In this document: piece by piece, positions 23,995 through 34,323 of the stretch
Numbering within the stretch: position 1 is the first letter of the stretch
How the letters are laid out: every line of letters starts with the position of its first letter
Position numbers and translations under genes: made by a program
From: Williamsoniiplasma somnilux
GTDB taxonomy: Bacteria; Bacillota_I; Bacilli_A; Mycoplasmatales; Mycoplasmataceae
Length of the DNA stretch: 64,000 nt
Direction of reading: 5' to 3'
NCBI RefSeq assembly: GCF_002804005.1
Contig: NZ_CP024965.1
Span: forward strand, 1-64,000
The notes under the pieces: model-generated
The model's database searches: none
What the model was told of the DNA's origin: nothing
What the model saw: only the letters and a program-made list of their open reading frames with translations

Positions 23995-24923
23995 TGATAA
24001 GTATTATTGCTTGAACAATCGCGTTATGTGGTGTCTTATTATTAGCTTCATTATCAGGGTTAATGTCAGAAAAATCTGGAGTTACTAATGTTGGAGTTGA
24101 AGGAATGATGATTGTCGGAGCTTTGGTTGTCTCAATTATTGGAACCTTCGTTAATAAGGGTGGATCTCACAACTTATCGCAAATATGGGTTTTACCACTA
24201 GCTGGTTTAATTACAGGCATTTTTGCAATGTTGCATGCATTCCCATCAATTACTTTAAAATCAAATCAAATTGTTTCAGGAATTGCGATTAATATTCTTG
24301 CTTTAGGCTTAGGACTATTCTTAGCAACATCAGGATACTTTGGAGAACAATCAATGGTTATCTCTTCAAATTACCGTGGTATTTATCTAGATTCTAATGC
24401 TGAAACACCAGTTATCTCACTATGAGTATTTATTGCAGTTATTATCGCAATTGTTATTGCTCTATTCTTTAAATACACAAAACAAGGAATGAGATATGCA
24501 ATGGTGGGAGAAAACCCAAATGCTATTGATGCTGCAGGAATTAGCGTTGCTAAATACCGTTATATTGCGGTTTTCATTTCGGGAGTACTTGCGGGACTTG
24601 CTGGGGGAGTTTATGTTCTAACAGTTGCCGGTGGAGGATTCTTCTCAGGAAATATTATGGGATACGGATTCTTAGGAGTTGCAATTATGATTTTTGGACA
24701 ATGAAAAATTCATTACATGGCAATTGGAACAATTATCTTCTCATTCTTATTTGCATTCGGTCAACAAATTGGTGCTATCGCAACAATCACATGAGTCAAA
24801 AACTCAGCAATGTTGTTTAAAATGTTGCCATTCATTTTGACGATTGGAGCCATGATTGCCTTTTCAAAATCATCAAAAGCTCCTGCCGCCGTCGGTGTAC
24901 CGTTTGATAAATCAAAAAGATAA
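23994..24923 (+). CDS. Nucleoside ABC permease 2
   Basis: The 309-aa membrane protein pairs with permease 1. It has the characteristic SEKSGVTNVGVEGMM motif near the N-terminus, and GENPNAIDAAGI with AVFISGVLAGLAGG in the second half, typical of the simple-sugar/nucleoside permease family. It starts on the overlapping ATG and has no long tail. A hairpin with T7 follows. Confidence 0.95.
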
Positions 24924-24937
24924 ATTTAATAGATATG

Positions 24938-24967
24938 AAAAAAATCTGAGTTTACTCAGATTTTTTT
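24938..24967 (+). terminator. Terminator of the nucleoside ABC operon
   Basis: AAAAAATCTGAG and CTCAGATTTTTT pair perfectly around a TTTA loop and end in a T-run. Confidence 0.9.
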
Positions 24968-25004
24968 ATATTATAAAAGTTCTATAAAATTTTTAAAAAA
25001 GATA

Positions 25005-25035
25005 TTGTTACAATTTTTTAAATTGTGGTTATAAT
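25005..25035 (+). promoter_or_regulatory. Promoter of the riboswitch leader
   Basis: TTGTTA at 25005-25010 and TATAAT at 25030-25035, spaced 19 bases, lie about 25 bases before the aptamer. The spacing is a little long, but the -10 box is perfect. Confidence 0.55.
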
Positions 25036-25060
25036 TTAATTAACAACTTAATAAGAAAAA

Positions 25061-25157
25061 CTTATACATGGTAGCATAATGGGCTACTGACCCGCCTCGA
25101 AACCAATTTCGAGACTATAAGCAATAGTGGGGGTTTTTGTAAAAAAACCTTTTTTTC
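25061..25157 (+). promoter_or_regulatory. Purine-family riboswitch, 2'-deoxyguanosine-I type, with terminator
   Basis: P1 CTTATA/TATAAG (25061-25066, 25116-25121), P2 GTAGC/GCTAC with loop ATAATGG, and P3 CTCGA/TCGAG with loop AACCAAT form a three-way junction; the loops can kiss through TGG and CCA. The junction after P2 reads TGACCCGC, like that of the Mesoplasma florum 2'-dG aptamer as I remember it, and the specificity pyrimidine in GACTATAAG is C. A terminator follows: GGTTTTT/AAAAACC near 25132-25149 and T7. ACTAT (25114-25118) can pair with ATAGT (25124-25128), a possible alternative fold of P1. The next gene is a p37-like transporter lipoprotein. Confidence 0.85.
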
Positions 25158-25208
25158 TTTATTTTTTTAGTTTTTTTATTAAGTTGGTGTTTTCTTAAGG
25201 AGGAATAA

Positions 25209-26465
25209 ATGAAAAAATTATTATCAATAATTGGCGTATTTGGTCTGACAATTACTGCAGCAACTTCTGTTGTTGCTTGTGGTGGTGGTTCATCAGAAAC
25301 ATTTGAAATCGTATTTGTACCTTCAAATTCGACAACAACATTATTGAAAACAGTTAAACCATTAGAAGAAAAATTAGAAACACAATTAAAAGAAAAAGCT
25401 AAAGAAAGAAATACAACCTTTAATAAAAAAGTTAAAGTTTCGGTTTCTACAAGTTATGAAGCAGCCGGACAATCATTGAAAGCAGGCAAGGCGGATATAG
25501 GCTTTGTTCCTGTTGCTACTTATAATTCATATAAAGGTGAATTAATTAATTCAGGAAATTATGCAGGGACATACAGTAATTTGGGAATATTATCCCAAGC
25601 TTCTAGAGCCGGTATTATCACAGAATTTGATAAAGATATTACAAAGCCAAATTCAAAAGTGGATGCCAAAGTGTCTTTGGATGTAGCAAAAGAATATAAC
25701 AAAAATATATTGAACAAGATCGAAAACACTAAATCAATTAGCGATATTAAGGATATGTATTTAAGTAAAGAAGAAGACCAAACGGTTGCATATTATAGAT
25801 CATATATTTATATAAATAATTCTTATCTTCTTGAAGAAATAGAAAAAAATAATTGATCAAATGGTTTTGAAAATTGAACAGATGCTGAATATAAAAACAA
25901 CATCAAAAAAATGATTGAAGATAATGGAAATGCATTTGCATTTGGTTCATCAAAAACATCTTCAGCCGGAACTTTAAATCCTTTATTGTGATTAAAAAAT
26001 GTTTTGGGTTATGAAAATAGTGAATTAAAAGAAATTTATGAATCAACACTAACTAAGCAAGGTAGTTACCCAGAAGCTGCTAAAGCTGTTGCCAACGGAA
26101 CTGTAAAATTTGCAGTGGGGTTTAGTGACATTAGAGGTGAACTTCCTGATTTTGCAGAATCTAAAGATCTTTTCAAAAAAACAACTGTGATTGGATTAGG
26201 TGAACAAATAATTAATGATGGTATTGTTTATTCTAGAAAAAGAATTCAAGACAGTGATTTTTTAAGTGATGTTAGAGAATCGTTTGTAGATCTTGTTAAA
26301 GATCCAGAAAACAAAAAAATATTTGATGTGTATAATCACTCAGGCTATGTCGTGCCAAAAGATTCAGAAAATGCAATATCTTGAGAAGCAAGTCAAGATC
26401 AAAATATACAAGATACAACTACTGCTGCAGAAGAAATGAAAGCTTTAATTAAAGATTGAAAATAA
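25209..26465 (+). CDS. p37-like substrate-binding lipoprotein (PhnD family)
   Basis: The 418-aa lipoprotein has a signal peptide with lipobox SVVAC (Cys24) and a type II periplasmic-binding fold of the PhnD/p37 group: FVPSNSTTTLL, KADIGFVPVATY, FGSSKTSSAGTL and VKFAVGFSDI. The best-studied mycoplasma member, p37/Cypl of M. hyorhinis, binds thiamine pyrophosphate; the automatic label phosphonate transporter is often wrong. Here the riboswitch upstream suggests a purine or deoxynucleoside ligand. AAGGAGGA precedes the ATG. It starts a three-gene ABC operon. Confidence 0.9.
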
Positions 26466-26468
26466 GTA

Positions 26469-27224
26469 ATGATAAAATTTCAAAATGTTGAAAAAATTTG
26501 ACCAAACGGTAAACATGTTCTAAGAAATATAAATTTAGAAATAAACGCAGGTGAGTTTGTTGCCATAATAGGTTTATCTGGGGCGGGTAAAACAACTTTG
26601 CTCAAAACTATAAATAAAGTTAATTCAATTAGTTCTGGGAATATAGATATAACTATGAACAGTGGCAAAAAATATGAAATTTCTAAATTAAAAGGCAAAA
26701 ATTTAAGAGAACTAAGAACACAAATAGGATTAATGTCACAGGAATATAATAATATTGAAAAACAAACAGTTTTTAAAAATGTTCTTAGCTCTAAAGTTGC
26801 ACAAATAAATATTTTTAGAGCTATTATTGGATATTTCTTAAAGAATGAAAAATTAAAAGCTTTGGAAGCTTTGTCTAAATTGAATCTTTTAGAATATGCA
26901 TATGTAAGAGCGGGAAATTTATCTGGTGGTCAACAGCAGCGTGTTGCTCTTGCTAGAACAATTAATCAAAATCCGGAGATTATAATAGCAGACGAGCCCG
27001 TATCAGCTTTAGATCCGATTCTTGCAAATCAAGTAATGGAAGATTTTAAAAAAATAAATAAAGAGCTAAAAATGACAATAATAATTAATATACATCATGT
27101 GGATTTAGCTTTGAAATATTGCGATAGGATAATTGGTTTAAAAGATGGTTCAATAGTTTATGACGGAAAGCCACAAAATATTTCAAAAGAAGTATTGAAA
27201 ATTATTTATGGCGGTAATTATTAA
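26469..27224 (+). CDS. p29-like ABC transporter ATP-binding protein (PhnC family)
   Basis: The 251-aa ATPase has Walker A GLSGAGKTTL (about 35-44), Q-loop region GLMSQEYNNI, signature LSGGQQQRVALAR and Walker B IIIADEPVSALD. This matches PhnC/p29 proteins. Only three bases separate it from the lipoprotein gene, and it overlaps the permease gene by one base. No strong RBS is seen, so translation is probably coupled. Confidence 0.93.
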
Positions 27225-29818
27225 TGAACAGAAGAAGATTTAACGCAATATTTAATCAAAAAGTTTTAAAAATTGATGGTAATTTATCCAAAAAACCTAA
27301 AAGATTGTTTTTTTGGACAATGCTTATTTTCACAATGTTTATTATAATTTTTTCCTTTTTTACACTTGATTCAAAATGGTCAGAGTTTTTTAGAGATTTA
27401 CCCAATCTTTTTAGTAGATTAAAGGAAATGTTGCATTGAGATTGAAATGATTTCACCTCAACACAAAGCAATTCTGATCCATTCATAAAAATAGCTTTTC
27501 AATCAATATTGGAGACTATTTATATGTCGATAGCAGGTACATTTGTGGGCGCATTTTTAGCAATACCTTTTGCTATACTTGCTTCTTCAAATATAATAAA
27601 AAATAAGTTTTGAAATACTTTGTCAAGAACAATTCTTTCAATTTTTAGAACTATTCCTTCATTTGTATATGCTCTAGTTTTGGTTAGTTATTTCGGTCCT
27701 TCAACTTTTACAGTTATGCTTGCCCTGAGTATATTTACTTTTTCTATTTCTGGTAAATCTTTATATGAAAGAATAGAACAAATTGACACCAAACTATTTA
27801 TATCAGCTCAAGCAACAGGAGCATCAAAATTTAAGTCGTTTATTATTTCTGTTTGACCTCAAATTTCACATCATGTTTTGTCGATTACCTTTTATTCCTT
27901 AGAGACAAATATTAGATATGTATCTATAATAGCCGGTGTAACAAATTTAGGTATCGGAAGACTTATTGATACTTCTATAGCATATGATGATTGAGGTCGA
28001 GTAGGATTCTTATTAACTTTATTAGTTGTCGTTATTTTAGTTTTGGAATTAATTATTTGACTAACAAAAAAATACATTATCGAAGATAAAGATTTTAGAA
28101 TAGATCAAAAACTAATAAAAGCTAAAAACAAAAAAATTAGTTTCATAAATAAGCAAACAAATTTAAAATTTTATTTTGAAAAAGTTATAGCCAAAAACAT
28201 AAATTCAGAAATTTTGAAAGAACAAAAAAATTCAAGTAGATATAAATCTTTAATTTTACAAAAAAGGCAAATGAAACATACTTTTTTTAAAGATTACAAT
28301 CAAAAAGTTACAGAAGATAATACAAAATATAAAAATATTATTAAAAATCATATAAACGAAAATCTTTTTGCAAATGACAAAGAAACTGGAACTTTAATTA
28401 GAATAGATAAAATAACCAAAATAAAAACAAAACTAAAAATTGAAAAACTAAAAATTGCTGAGATTGAAAAGATTGAAGAAAAATTCTTGAAAAAACAAAG
28501 CGAAATTTTGCAATCTTTAACAGTGAATAATGTTTTTGGAAATGCTCCTAAAAAATATTTAAAAAAATTTATTTTATATGGAATTATGCTGCTTATTTTT
28601 GTTCTTTCGGTTTGAAATGTTAAATGAGATATTCCGAATTCAGAAACAATTCAACAAATGAACCGTGATTTATTGAAAATTTTTAACATAAGTTGATCTT
28701 CAATATTTACAACAAATGAAAACGCAACTTACAGCGTTGTTTATTTGTTAGCAGAAACGATTTCGATAGCAGTTGTAGGAACTTTTATAGGTGCTTTCAT
28801 AGCTTACGTTTTTGGTATGCTATCTTCAGAAAAAATAACAAATAAGTATGTGGCTAGAGTATTTTTATTATTAACAACAATGATTAGAGCTGTTCCAACT
28901 TATATATATGCTCTTATTTTAGTAATTGTAATTGGAATAGGCCCCTTTACAGGAACCATGGCTTTAATAATGGGAACAATAGGAATGTTAACAAAATATA
29001 ACAGAGAGTTATTTGATGATATAAATCAAAAAGTTGTTTTTCAATTAGAAGCAACAGGTTTGAATTGATTTGGCAAAATTAAATATGGCGTGATAAATCA
29101 AACTTCATCGTCGGCTATTTCAAATATAATTTATAGATTTGATATCAACTATAAAGAAGTTATTGTTTTGGGAATTGTTGGTGCTGGTAATATGGGTATT
29201 GTTTTAAAGGGCTATTTTAATGATCAATATTTTGCTGAATTCGGAGCATTATTACTGGGGATAATAGTTGTAACCTTGCTTATAGAATATGTTTCAGGAG
29301 CTTTGAGAAACAAAATCAACAATGAAGAAAACATAAAATGAATAGCGAAATTAATTAATTTAGCAAATCAGAAAATATTTATAATTTTCAAAGCAAATGA
29401 AAAAATGTTAAATCTAGAAAAAAAATTAAGTTTTGCTGAATCAAGTGCCTTGTACACTTATACAAATCAGCAAATATATAGTAGAGCAAAAAACATAAGC
29501 AAAAAAAATAAAACAAAATTTAATAAGGCATGAAAAATTGCCTATGTAGAATATTTTGATCTAGAAATTTCTTGAGAAATTCCTGTCGAAATTGTTTTTA
29601 AAAATCATATTTTAGAAATAAAAGAACTAAAAAAACAAATTAGAACAAAAAGGAAAAACTGAATTATTAAAACAAAATTAGAAGCTAAAAAAAATCTTTC
29701 TAACATCAAAAACGAAAGAAAAAACGCAAATGATGAAATTAAAAAAAATGAATTGAATAATTCAATTAGGTATACAAAAAATTGAAAGAAAATAAAATTA
29801 ACAAACATTAATTATTAA
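27224..29818 (+). CDS. p69-like fused double permease with charged linker and tail
   Basis: The 864-aa protein contains two PhnE-type permease modules in one chain. Module 1 (about residues 1-287) has ILSIFRTIPSFVYALVLV, and module 2 (about 446-700) has LTTMIRAVPTYIYALILV, an internal duplication. They are joined by about 155 residues of Lys-rich, coiled-coil-like sequence (about 288-445), and a similar tail follows (about 701-864). Mycoplasma p69 proteins are also long permeases. The start overlaps the ATPase stop (TAATG). Both modules presumably form the channel together. Confidence 0.9.
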
Positions 29819-29823
29819 TTAAA

Positions 29824-29872
29824 ATATATAAAAAAGACGCCCGGTCAAATACCCAGGTGTTTTTTTATATAT
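29824..29872. terminator. Bidirectional terminator p69-like / PnuC-like
   Basis: ATATATAAAAAAGACGCC and a matching GGTGTTTTTTTATATAT arm pair with G-U wobbles and one mismatch around TCAAATA. T-runs occur on both strands between the convergent genes. Confidence 0.8.
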
Positions 29873-30831
29873 TAGTTATTTTTTGTTTTTAAAATTTTAT
29901 TAAAAAACGGTAAAGCAGTTTCTTTTAAATTACGCTCTCACATTCCGATTGATGATGAAGCAAATCATACTCCGAATTGAATCATCATGTTAACTGATAT
30001 AATACCTTCAATAGCACCAGCATATTTGATAAAGTTAATGGCATCAACTAAAATTCAAGTAATAAATTGTTCGTTAAAGTTAACTAATTGCATTCCCCCA
30101 CCGACAAGTCTAACACCACATAATAAACCATCAAAAATATGTTTTGCACTTCACAAGGGATAATTGTAATTAGGGTTAATTAATCACACCATTTGTGGAA
30201 TAAACATTAATCATAAAAATACTGATAGGGCAGCTACAAGTAATATGGTTAATCAAAATGATAATTTAAATGTTTTTGAATAATTTCTAATTGAATTATG
30301 TTTAAACTTAAAAGTTATTAAATATCATCCCGGAATTGCAATTGCAGCAAGGATAATGTTTAGGAAGAAGTCACCAGCATAACCCATCATTAAAGCAAAA
30401 GGAGCATAAGCGGTTGCATTGATTAACAATCAAAAGAACTGTGATTTTTTATCATAAACAATTAAACAAACAGCGATCAATCCCGTAATACTAATTACAC
30501 CATTTAAAGAGTAGAAGGTTGTGGCGATCATTGCCAAGTTTTCATCACCTCGTGCTCCTAGCATTGTTCCTACATCCATTGCTTTTCAATATTCTTGAAC
30601 AGGAGAGAATCATCTTCCGATACCTTCAAAATAACTTGGATCAATATTTTCTGGAGTATATCCACTAATCGCAAAGAAGTTAAAAAACATAACTAAAACA
30701 GATCCGCTCAGCATCATTCATTTAAATCATTTTGGTAATGTTTTAATATCTTCAATAATCATTTTGATTCCTAAAAAGGAATATTGCGGATCTTTTAAAT
30801 TCCGGTTTTTATTTATTTTTAATTCACTCAT
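29872..30831 (-). CDS. PnuC-family transporter
   Basis: The 319-aa membrane protein has about seven hydrophobic segments and the PnuC core pattern: FFWLLINATAYAPFALMMGY and GDFFLNIILA, then WILVDAINFI. PnuC proteins move nicotinamide riboside or other (deoxy)nucleosides by facilitated diffusion coupled to phosphorylation. It is longer than typical PnuC by an N-terminal part. GAGG precedes the ATG, and the gene starts nine bases after the pyrimidine-nucleoside phosphorylase stop, which suggests a nucleoside as substrate. Confidence 0.82.
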
Positions 30832-30839
30832 TTAAACCT

Positions 30840-32150
30840 CTATTTCACGTCATCAGAAATAATTTTAATAATTACTTCTTCTTTTGGTTGTTTTTCAACA
30901 ATTGTAAATGTTTCATATGCTTGCTGCTCTCATTCGGGGTTAATTTCTTTGTTTGTATAAAGTGTCATTATTGTTTCTCCAACTTCAACAGCTTCACCAA
31001 ACCCTTTATTTAGATAAATTCCTGCAGCATGATCAATCGACTCTTCTTTTGTTTGACGACCTGCTCCTAAATGCATTGACAATAGGCCCAAACCTTCAGC
31101 TTGGTTGTATTTAACAAAACCCTTAGTTTTAGTTTTAATCTCAATTTTGTGTTTATTAGTAAAAACTTGATCATAATTTTCCATAACACTTCAATCACCA
31201 TGTTGAGCAATCACAAATTCTTTAAAGAAGTGTGCAGCTTCACCGCTTTGCATTTTTTTGTAAACATCTTTTTTAGCTGTTTTTAAATCATCAAAGATTT
31301 TTGCTTGTAACAAAGTAACTCCAACAGCTGTTGCCACCAATTCGTTAAAATCTTGAGGCCCTTTTCCGTGTAATGCATCCCATGCTTCTTTAACTTCGAT
31401 TGCATTACCGATTGCTTTTCCTAAAGGTTTATTCATATCAGTTATCAATACTGCGATTTTACGTCCATGTTCACGACCAATTCCAATCATTCTATTTGCA
31501 AGATCTTCGGCTTGTTCAACAGTTTTCATGAAAGCTCCATCACCAGTTTTAACATCTAAAATTAATCCATCATTTTCAATGATTAATTTTTTTGACATTA
31601 TTGATGCAGCAATTAATGGCATTGAATCAACAGTGCCTGTAACGTCTCTTAATGCATAAATTTTTTTATCAGCAGGAACTACGTCATTTGACTGGGCAAT
31701 TAATGACATCCCCACCTCGTTAACAACTTTAATAAATTCATCATTTGTTAGTTCTGATTGTCATCCTGGGAAAGTTTCTAATTTGTCGATAGTTCCACCA
31801 GTTTGTCCCAAACCTCTTCCTGATAACTTACACACTTTAATTCCATAAGATGCAACTAGTGGTGAGAACACAAGACTAGTTTTGTCCCCTACTCCTCCAG
31901 TTGAATGTTTATCAGCTTTAAAACCTTGAACTTTGCTTACATCATAAGTTTTTCCTGAGTTAACATATGCTGTTGTTAATGCTGCTGTTTCGCGATTGGT
32001 CATACCATTAAAATATATAGCCATCGCCATTGCAGAAAATTGATAATCAGTAACCACACCTTTTACATAATTTGAAATCAATCATTCGATTTCTGCATTT
32101 GATAATTCGATTTTATGCTTTTTCTTTTCAATCAATTCTGAAAATGTCAT
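30840..32150 (-). CDS. deoA: Pyrimidine-nucleoside (thymidine) phosphorylase
   Basis: The enzyme splits thymidine or uridine with phosphate to base and pentose-1-phosphate. The 436-aa protein has the family signature [16 protein letters not shown] (about 108-123), [12 protein letters not shown] (phosphate binding) and [26 protein letters not shown]-Trp codons at 30930, 31188 and 31758 are in frame. The ATG at 32150 has GAGGT upstream and a minus-strand TATAAT box at 32178-32183. It is followed by the PnuC-like transporter, a plausible uptake-and-cleave pair. Confidence 0.95.
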
Positions 32151-32177
32151 TTTATACCTCTTTTATTCAACCATTAA

Positions 32178-32183
32178 ATTATA
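32178..32183 (-). promoter_or_regulatory. -10 box of the deoA-pnuC operon
   Basis: Read on the minus strand this is TATAAT, 28 bases before the ATG. A plausible -35 region lies in the preceding T-rich sequence. It is downstream of the large palindrome at 32204-32244. Confidence 0.5.
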
Positions 32184-32203
32184 CCTCACTAATAAAAATT
32201 TCT

Positions 32204-32244
32204 AAAAATAAAGATAACCAACATTGTTGGTTATCTTTATTTTT
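32204..32244. terminator. Perfect 20-bp palindrome, probable terminator or operator
   Basis: A 20-base arm at 32204-32223 and its exact complement at 32225-32244 surround a single central base, with AACCAACA and TGTTGGTT at the core. A-runs and T-runs flank it on both strands. It lies between the zinc-ribbon gene and deoA, upstream of the deoA promoter, so it may also be an operator. Confidence 0.65.
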
Positions 32245-32258
32245 TTCCAAAATTTAAT

Positions 32259-32287
32259 AAAAAACGAAGAAATACCTTCGTTTTTTT
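32259..32287. terminator. Bidirectional hairpin after the zinc-ribbon gene
   Basis: AAAAAACGAAG and CTTCGTTTTTT pair around AAATAC, with T-runs on both strands. It is the first hairpin downstream of the 44-aa minus-strand gene. Confidence 0.75.
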
Positions 32288-32309
32288 CTTTTGAAGTTTT
32301 TTAACTTAT

Positions 32310-32444
32310 TTAAAATTTACTTCAATCGTATTTAGTGTTGCATGGAGTGCATAGAACTACTGTCTTATTTTTCTTTAAATTATGTGATGTGTGAATTGTG
32401 TCTGAAATTTCTGCATTACATTTGTCGCAAATATTTTTTTTCAT
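32310..32444 (-). CDS. 44-aa zinc-ribbon protein
   Basis: This small gene encodes 44 residues with two Cys pairs: CDKC (Cys6, Cys9) and CTPC (Cys32, Cys35), as in a treble-clef or ribbon zinc site, separated by a basic segment. A strong AAAGGGGG lies before the ATG at 32444, and the stop is followed by a hairpin. The TGA at codon 41 is Trp. Its size and motif resemble ribosomal L33/L36-type or other small ribbon proteins, but it is not recognised as one of them. Confidence 0.7.
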
Positions 32445-32625
32445 TTTATATCCCCCTTTATATTTATTATCAGCTTTTAAATTAAATTTTGTTTACTTTT
32501 TTAACAAATAAATAACAAATTATTTTTATTTTTTCCAAAATTTGGTAATTTTACGGAAGATTTAGAATATTCGAAAATGTTATACTTATAAAGTATTACT
32601 AAACAAAGGGGAACAAAATAAAATT

Positions 32626-34314
32626 ATGGGATTTGATAAACAAAATAGAGTTTACAAAGAATGAATCAACACACCAAATTTAGATAAAGAATTACAAGAA
32701 ATTTTAGCAAAAGCCAAAGATGAAGAATTACAAGCAGCTTTTAGTTTAGAACTAGAATTCGGAACAGCAGGAATTAGAGGAATCTTGGGGGCAGGGCCTG
32801 GTAGATTTAACTCTTACACAATTAAAAAAGTAACAATTGCTTTTGCTAAATTATTGATTAGCAAATATCCACAAAGATTAAATGATGGAATCGTTATTGG
32901 TCATGATAATCGTCATAACTCAAAAAGATTTTCACAATTAGTGGCTGAAATTTTAACAAGTTTTGGCATCAAGTCTTATTTATTTAAAGATAACGACATG
33001 AAACCAACTCCGGTGGTAAGTTTTGCTACCAAAGCACTTAACTGCATTGGGGGAATTGTGATTACCGCTTCACACAATCCGGCAGAATATAACGGATACA
33101 AAATTTATGATCCATATGGATGTCAATTAATGCCTGAAGATACAGATGTAATCGCAGAAGAAATGGAAAAAATTAATGATATATTGAATTGAAAATTTAA
33201 TTCAAATCTAAAATTATTGGAAGTAGTTCCCCAAAATGTTGTTAATCAATACTTTGCTATGATTGAAGGATTAGAGTTTTATAAAAATGAACAAGCATCT
33301 AAAAAGAAAGTTAAAATTGTTTTTTCGGCCGTTAATGGAACCGGTACTGAATTTACACCAGTTGCATTAAGAAAATCTGGATATGATGTAATTGAAGTTG
33401 CAGAACATGCTTTTGAAGATTCGACATTTAAAAATGTCGTTAATCCAAATCCAGAGTTTGACCCCGCTTGAAAAATACCTTTAGAATATGGTGTTAAACA
33501 CAACGCAGATATTATCATTTTGAACGATCCTGACGCTGACCGTTTTGGAATGGCAATTAGACACAGCGGTAAATTTATTAGAATAGATGGAAATCAAACA
33601 GGTCCAATTCTAATTGATTGAAAATTAAGCAATTTAAAAAGACTAAATCAAATGCCGAAAAATCCAGCTTTGTATTCAAGTTTTGTTACATCTGATTTAG
33701 GTGATCGCATCGCCCATGAAACTTATGGTGTTAACATTGTTAAGACATTAACGGGATTTAAATGAATGGGTGGAGAAATCGCTAAAGAACCACAAACAGG
33801 ATTAAATTTTGTTTTTGCTTATGAAGAATCATATGGTTATGTTTTGGACGCATCCACTAGAGACAAAGACGGAATTCAGGCATCAATAATGATTGCTGAA
33901 GCATGCTGATATTATAAAAACAAAAACATGACTTTAGTTGATTATTTAAATGAATTATTTGTTAAATACGGATACTATTTTACAAACACTATTAACTTGA
34001 ATTTTAAGTTAGAAGAGAAAACTGCTAAAATGGATCCAATTATGTCAAAACTGCGTAATGAAGGATTAACAAGTTTAGCAAACATGAAAGTTAAGATGAT
34101 AGAAGATTATAAAAATGGTCTTCACAACATGCCAGGTCAAAATTTAATTAAAGTTTATTTTGAAGATGGTTCTTGATTTGCGGCTCGTCCGTCAGGAACT
34201 GAACCAAAATTAAAAATTTATTTTGTGGTTGTTGATAAAGATCAACAAGCAGCCAAATTGAAACAAGAAAAAATGTGAACTAACTTAAAACAAATTTTAA
34301 GTTTAGAAATTTAG
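32626..34314 (+). CDS. Phosphoglucomutase/phosphomannomutase family (possible phosphopentomutase)
   Basis: The 562-aa enzyme moves phosphate between carbons 1 and 6 of hexoses or 1 and 5 of pentoses. It has the phosphoserine loop ITASHNPAEYNGYKI (Ser149), the metal-binding DPDADRFGM, the sugar loop GGEIAKEPQT / YEESYGYV, and the phosphate-binding RPSGTEPK at the C-terminus. Mollicute members serve as PGM/PMM and may also act on pentose phosphates. The ATG at 32626 is 14 bases from the AAAGGGG, an unusually long gap. deoD follows nine bases later. Confidence 0.92.
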
Positions 34315-34323
34315 GAGATAAAA

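Noticed and set aside
25061-25121. tRNA-like cloverleaf appearance of the leader
   Set aside because: There is no acceptor stem of seven pairs, no T-loop GTTC motif and the three-stem fold fits a purine aptamer.
25209-26465. Phosphonate-binding role for the p37-like lipoprotein
   Set aside because: The PhnD label comes from fold similarity only; mycoplasma p37 binds thiamine pyrophosphate and the riboswitch points to purines.
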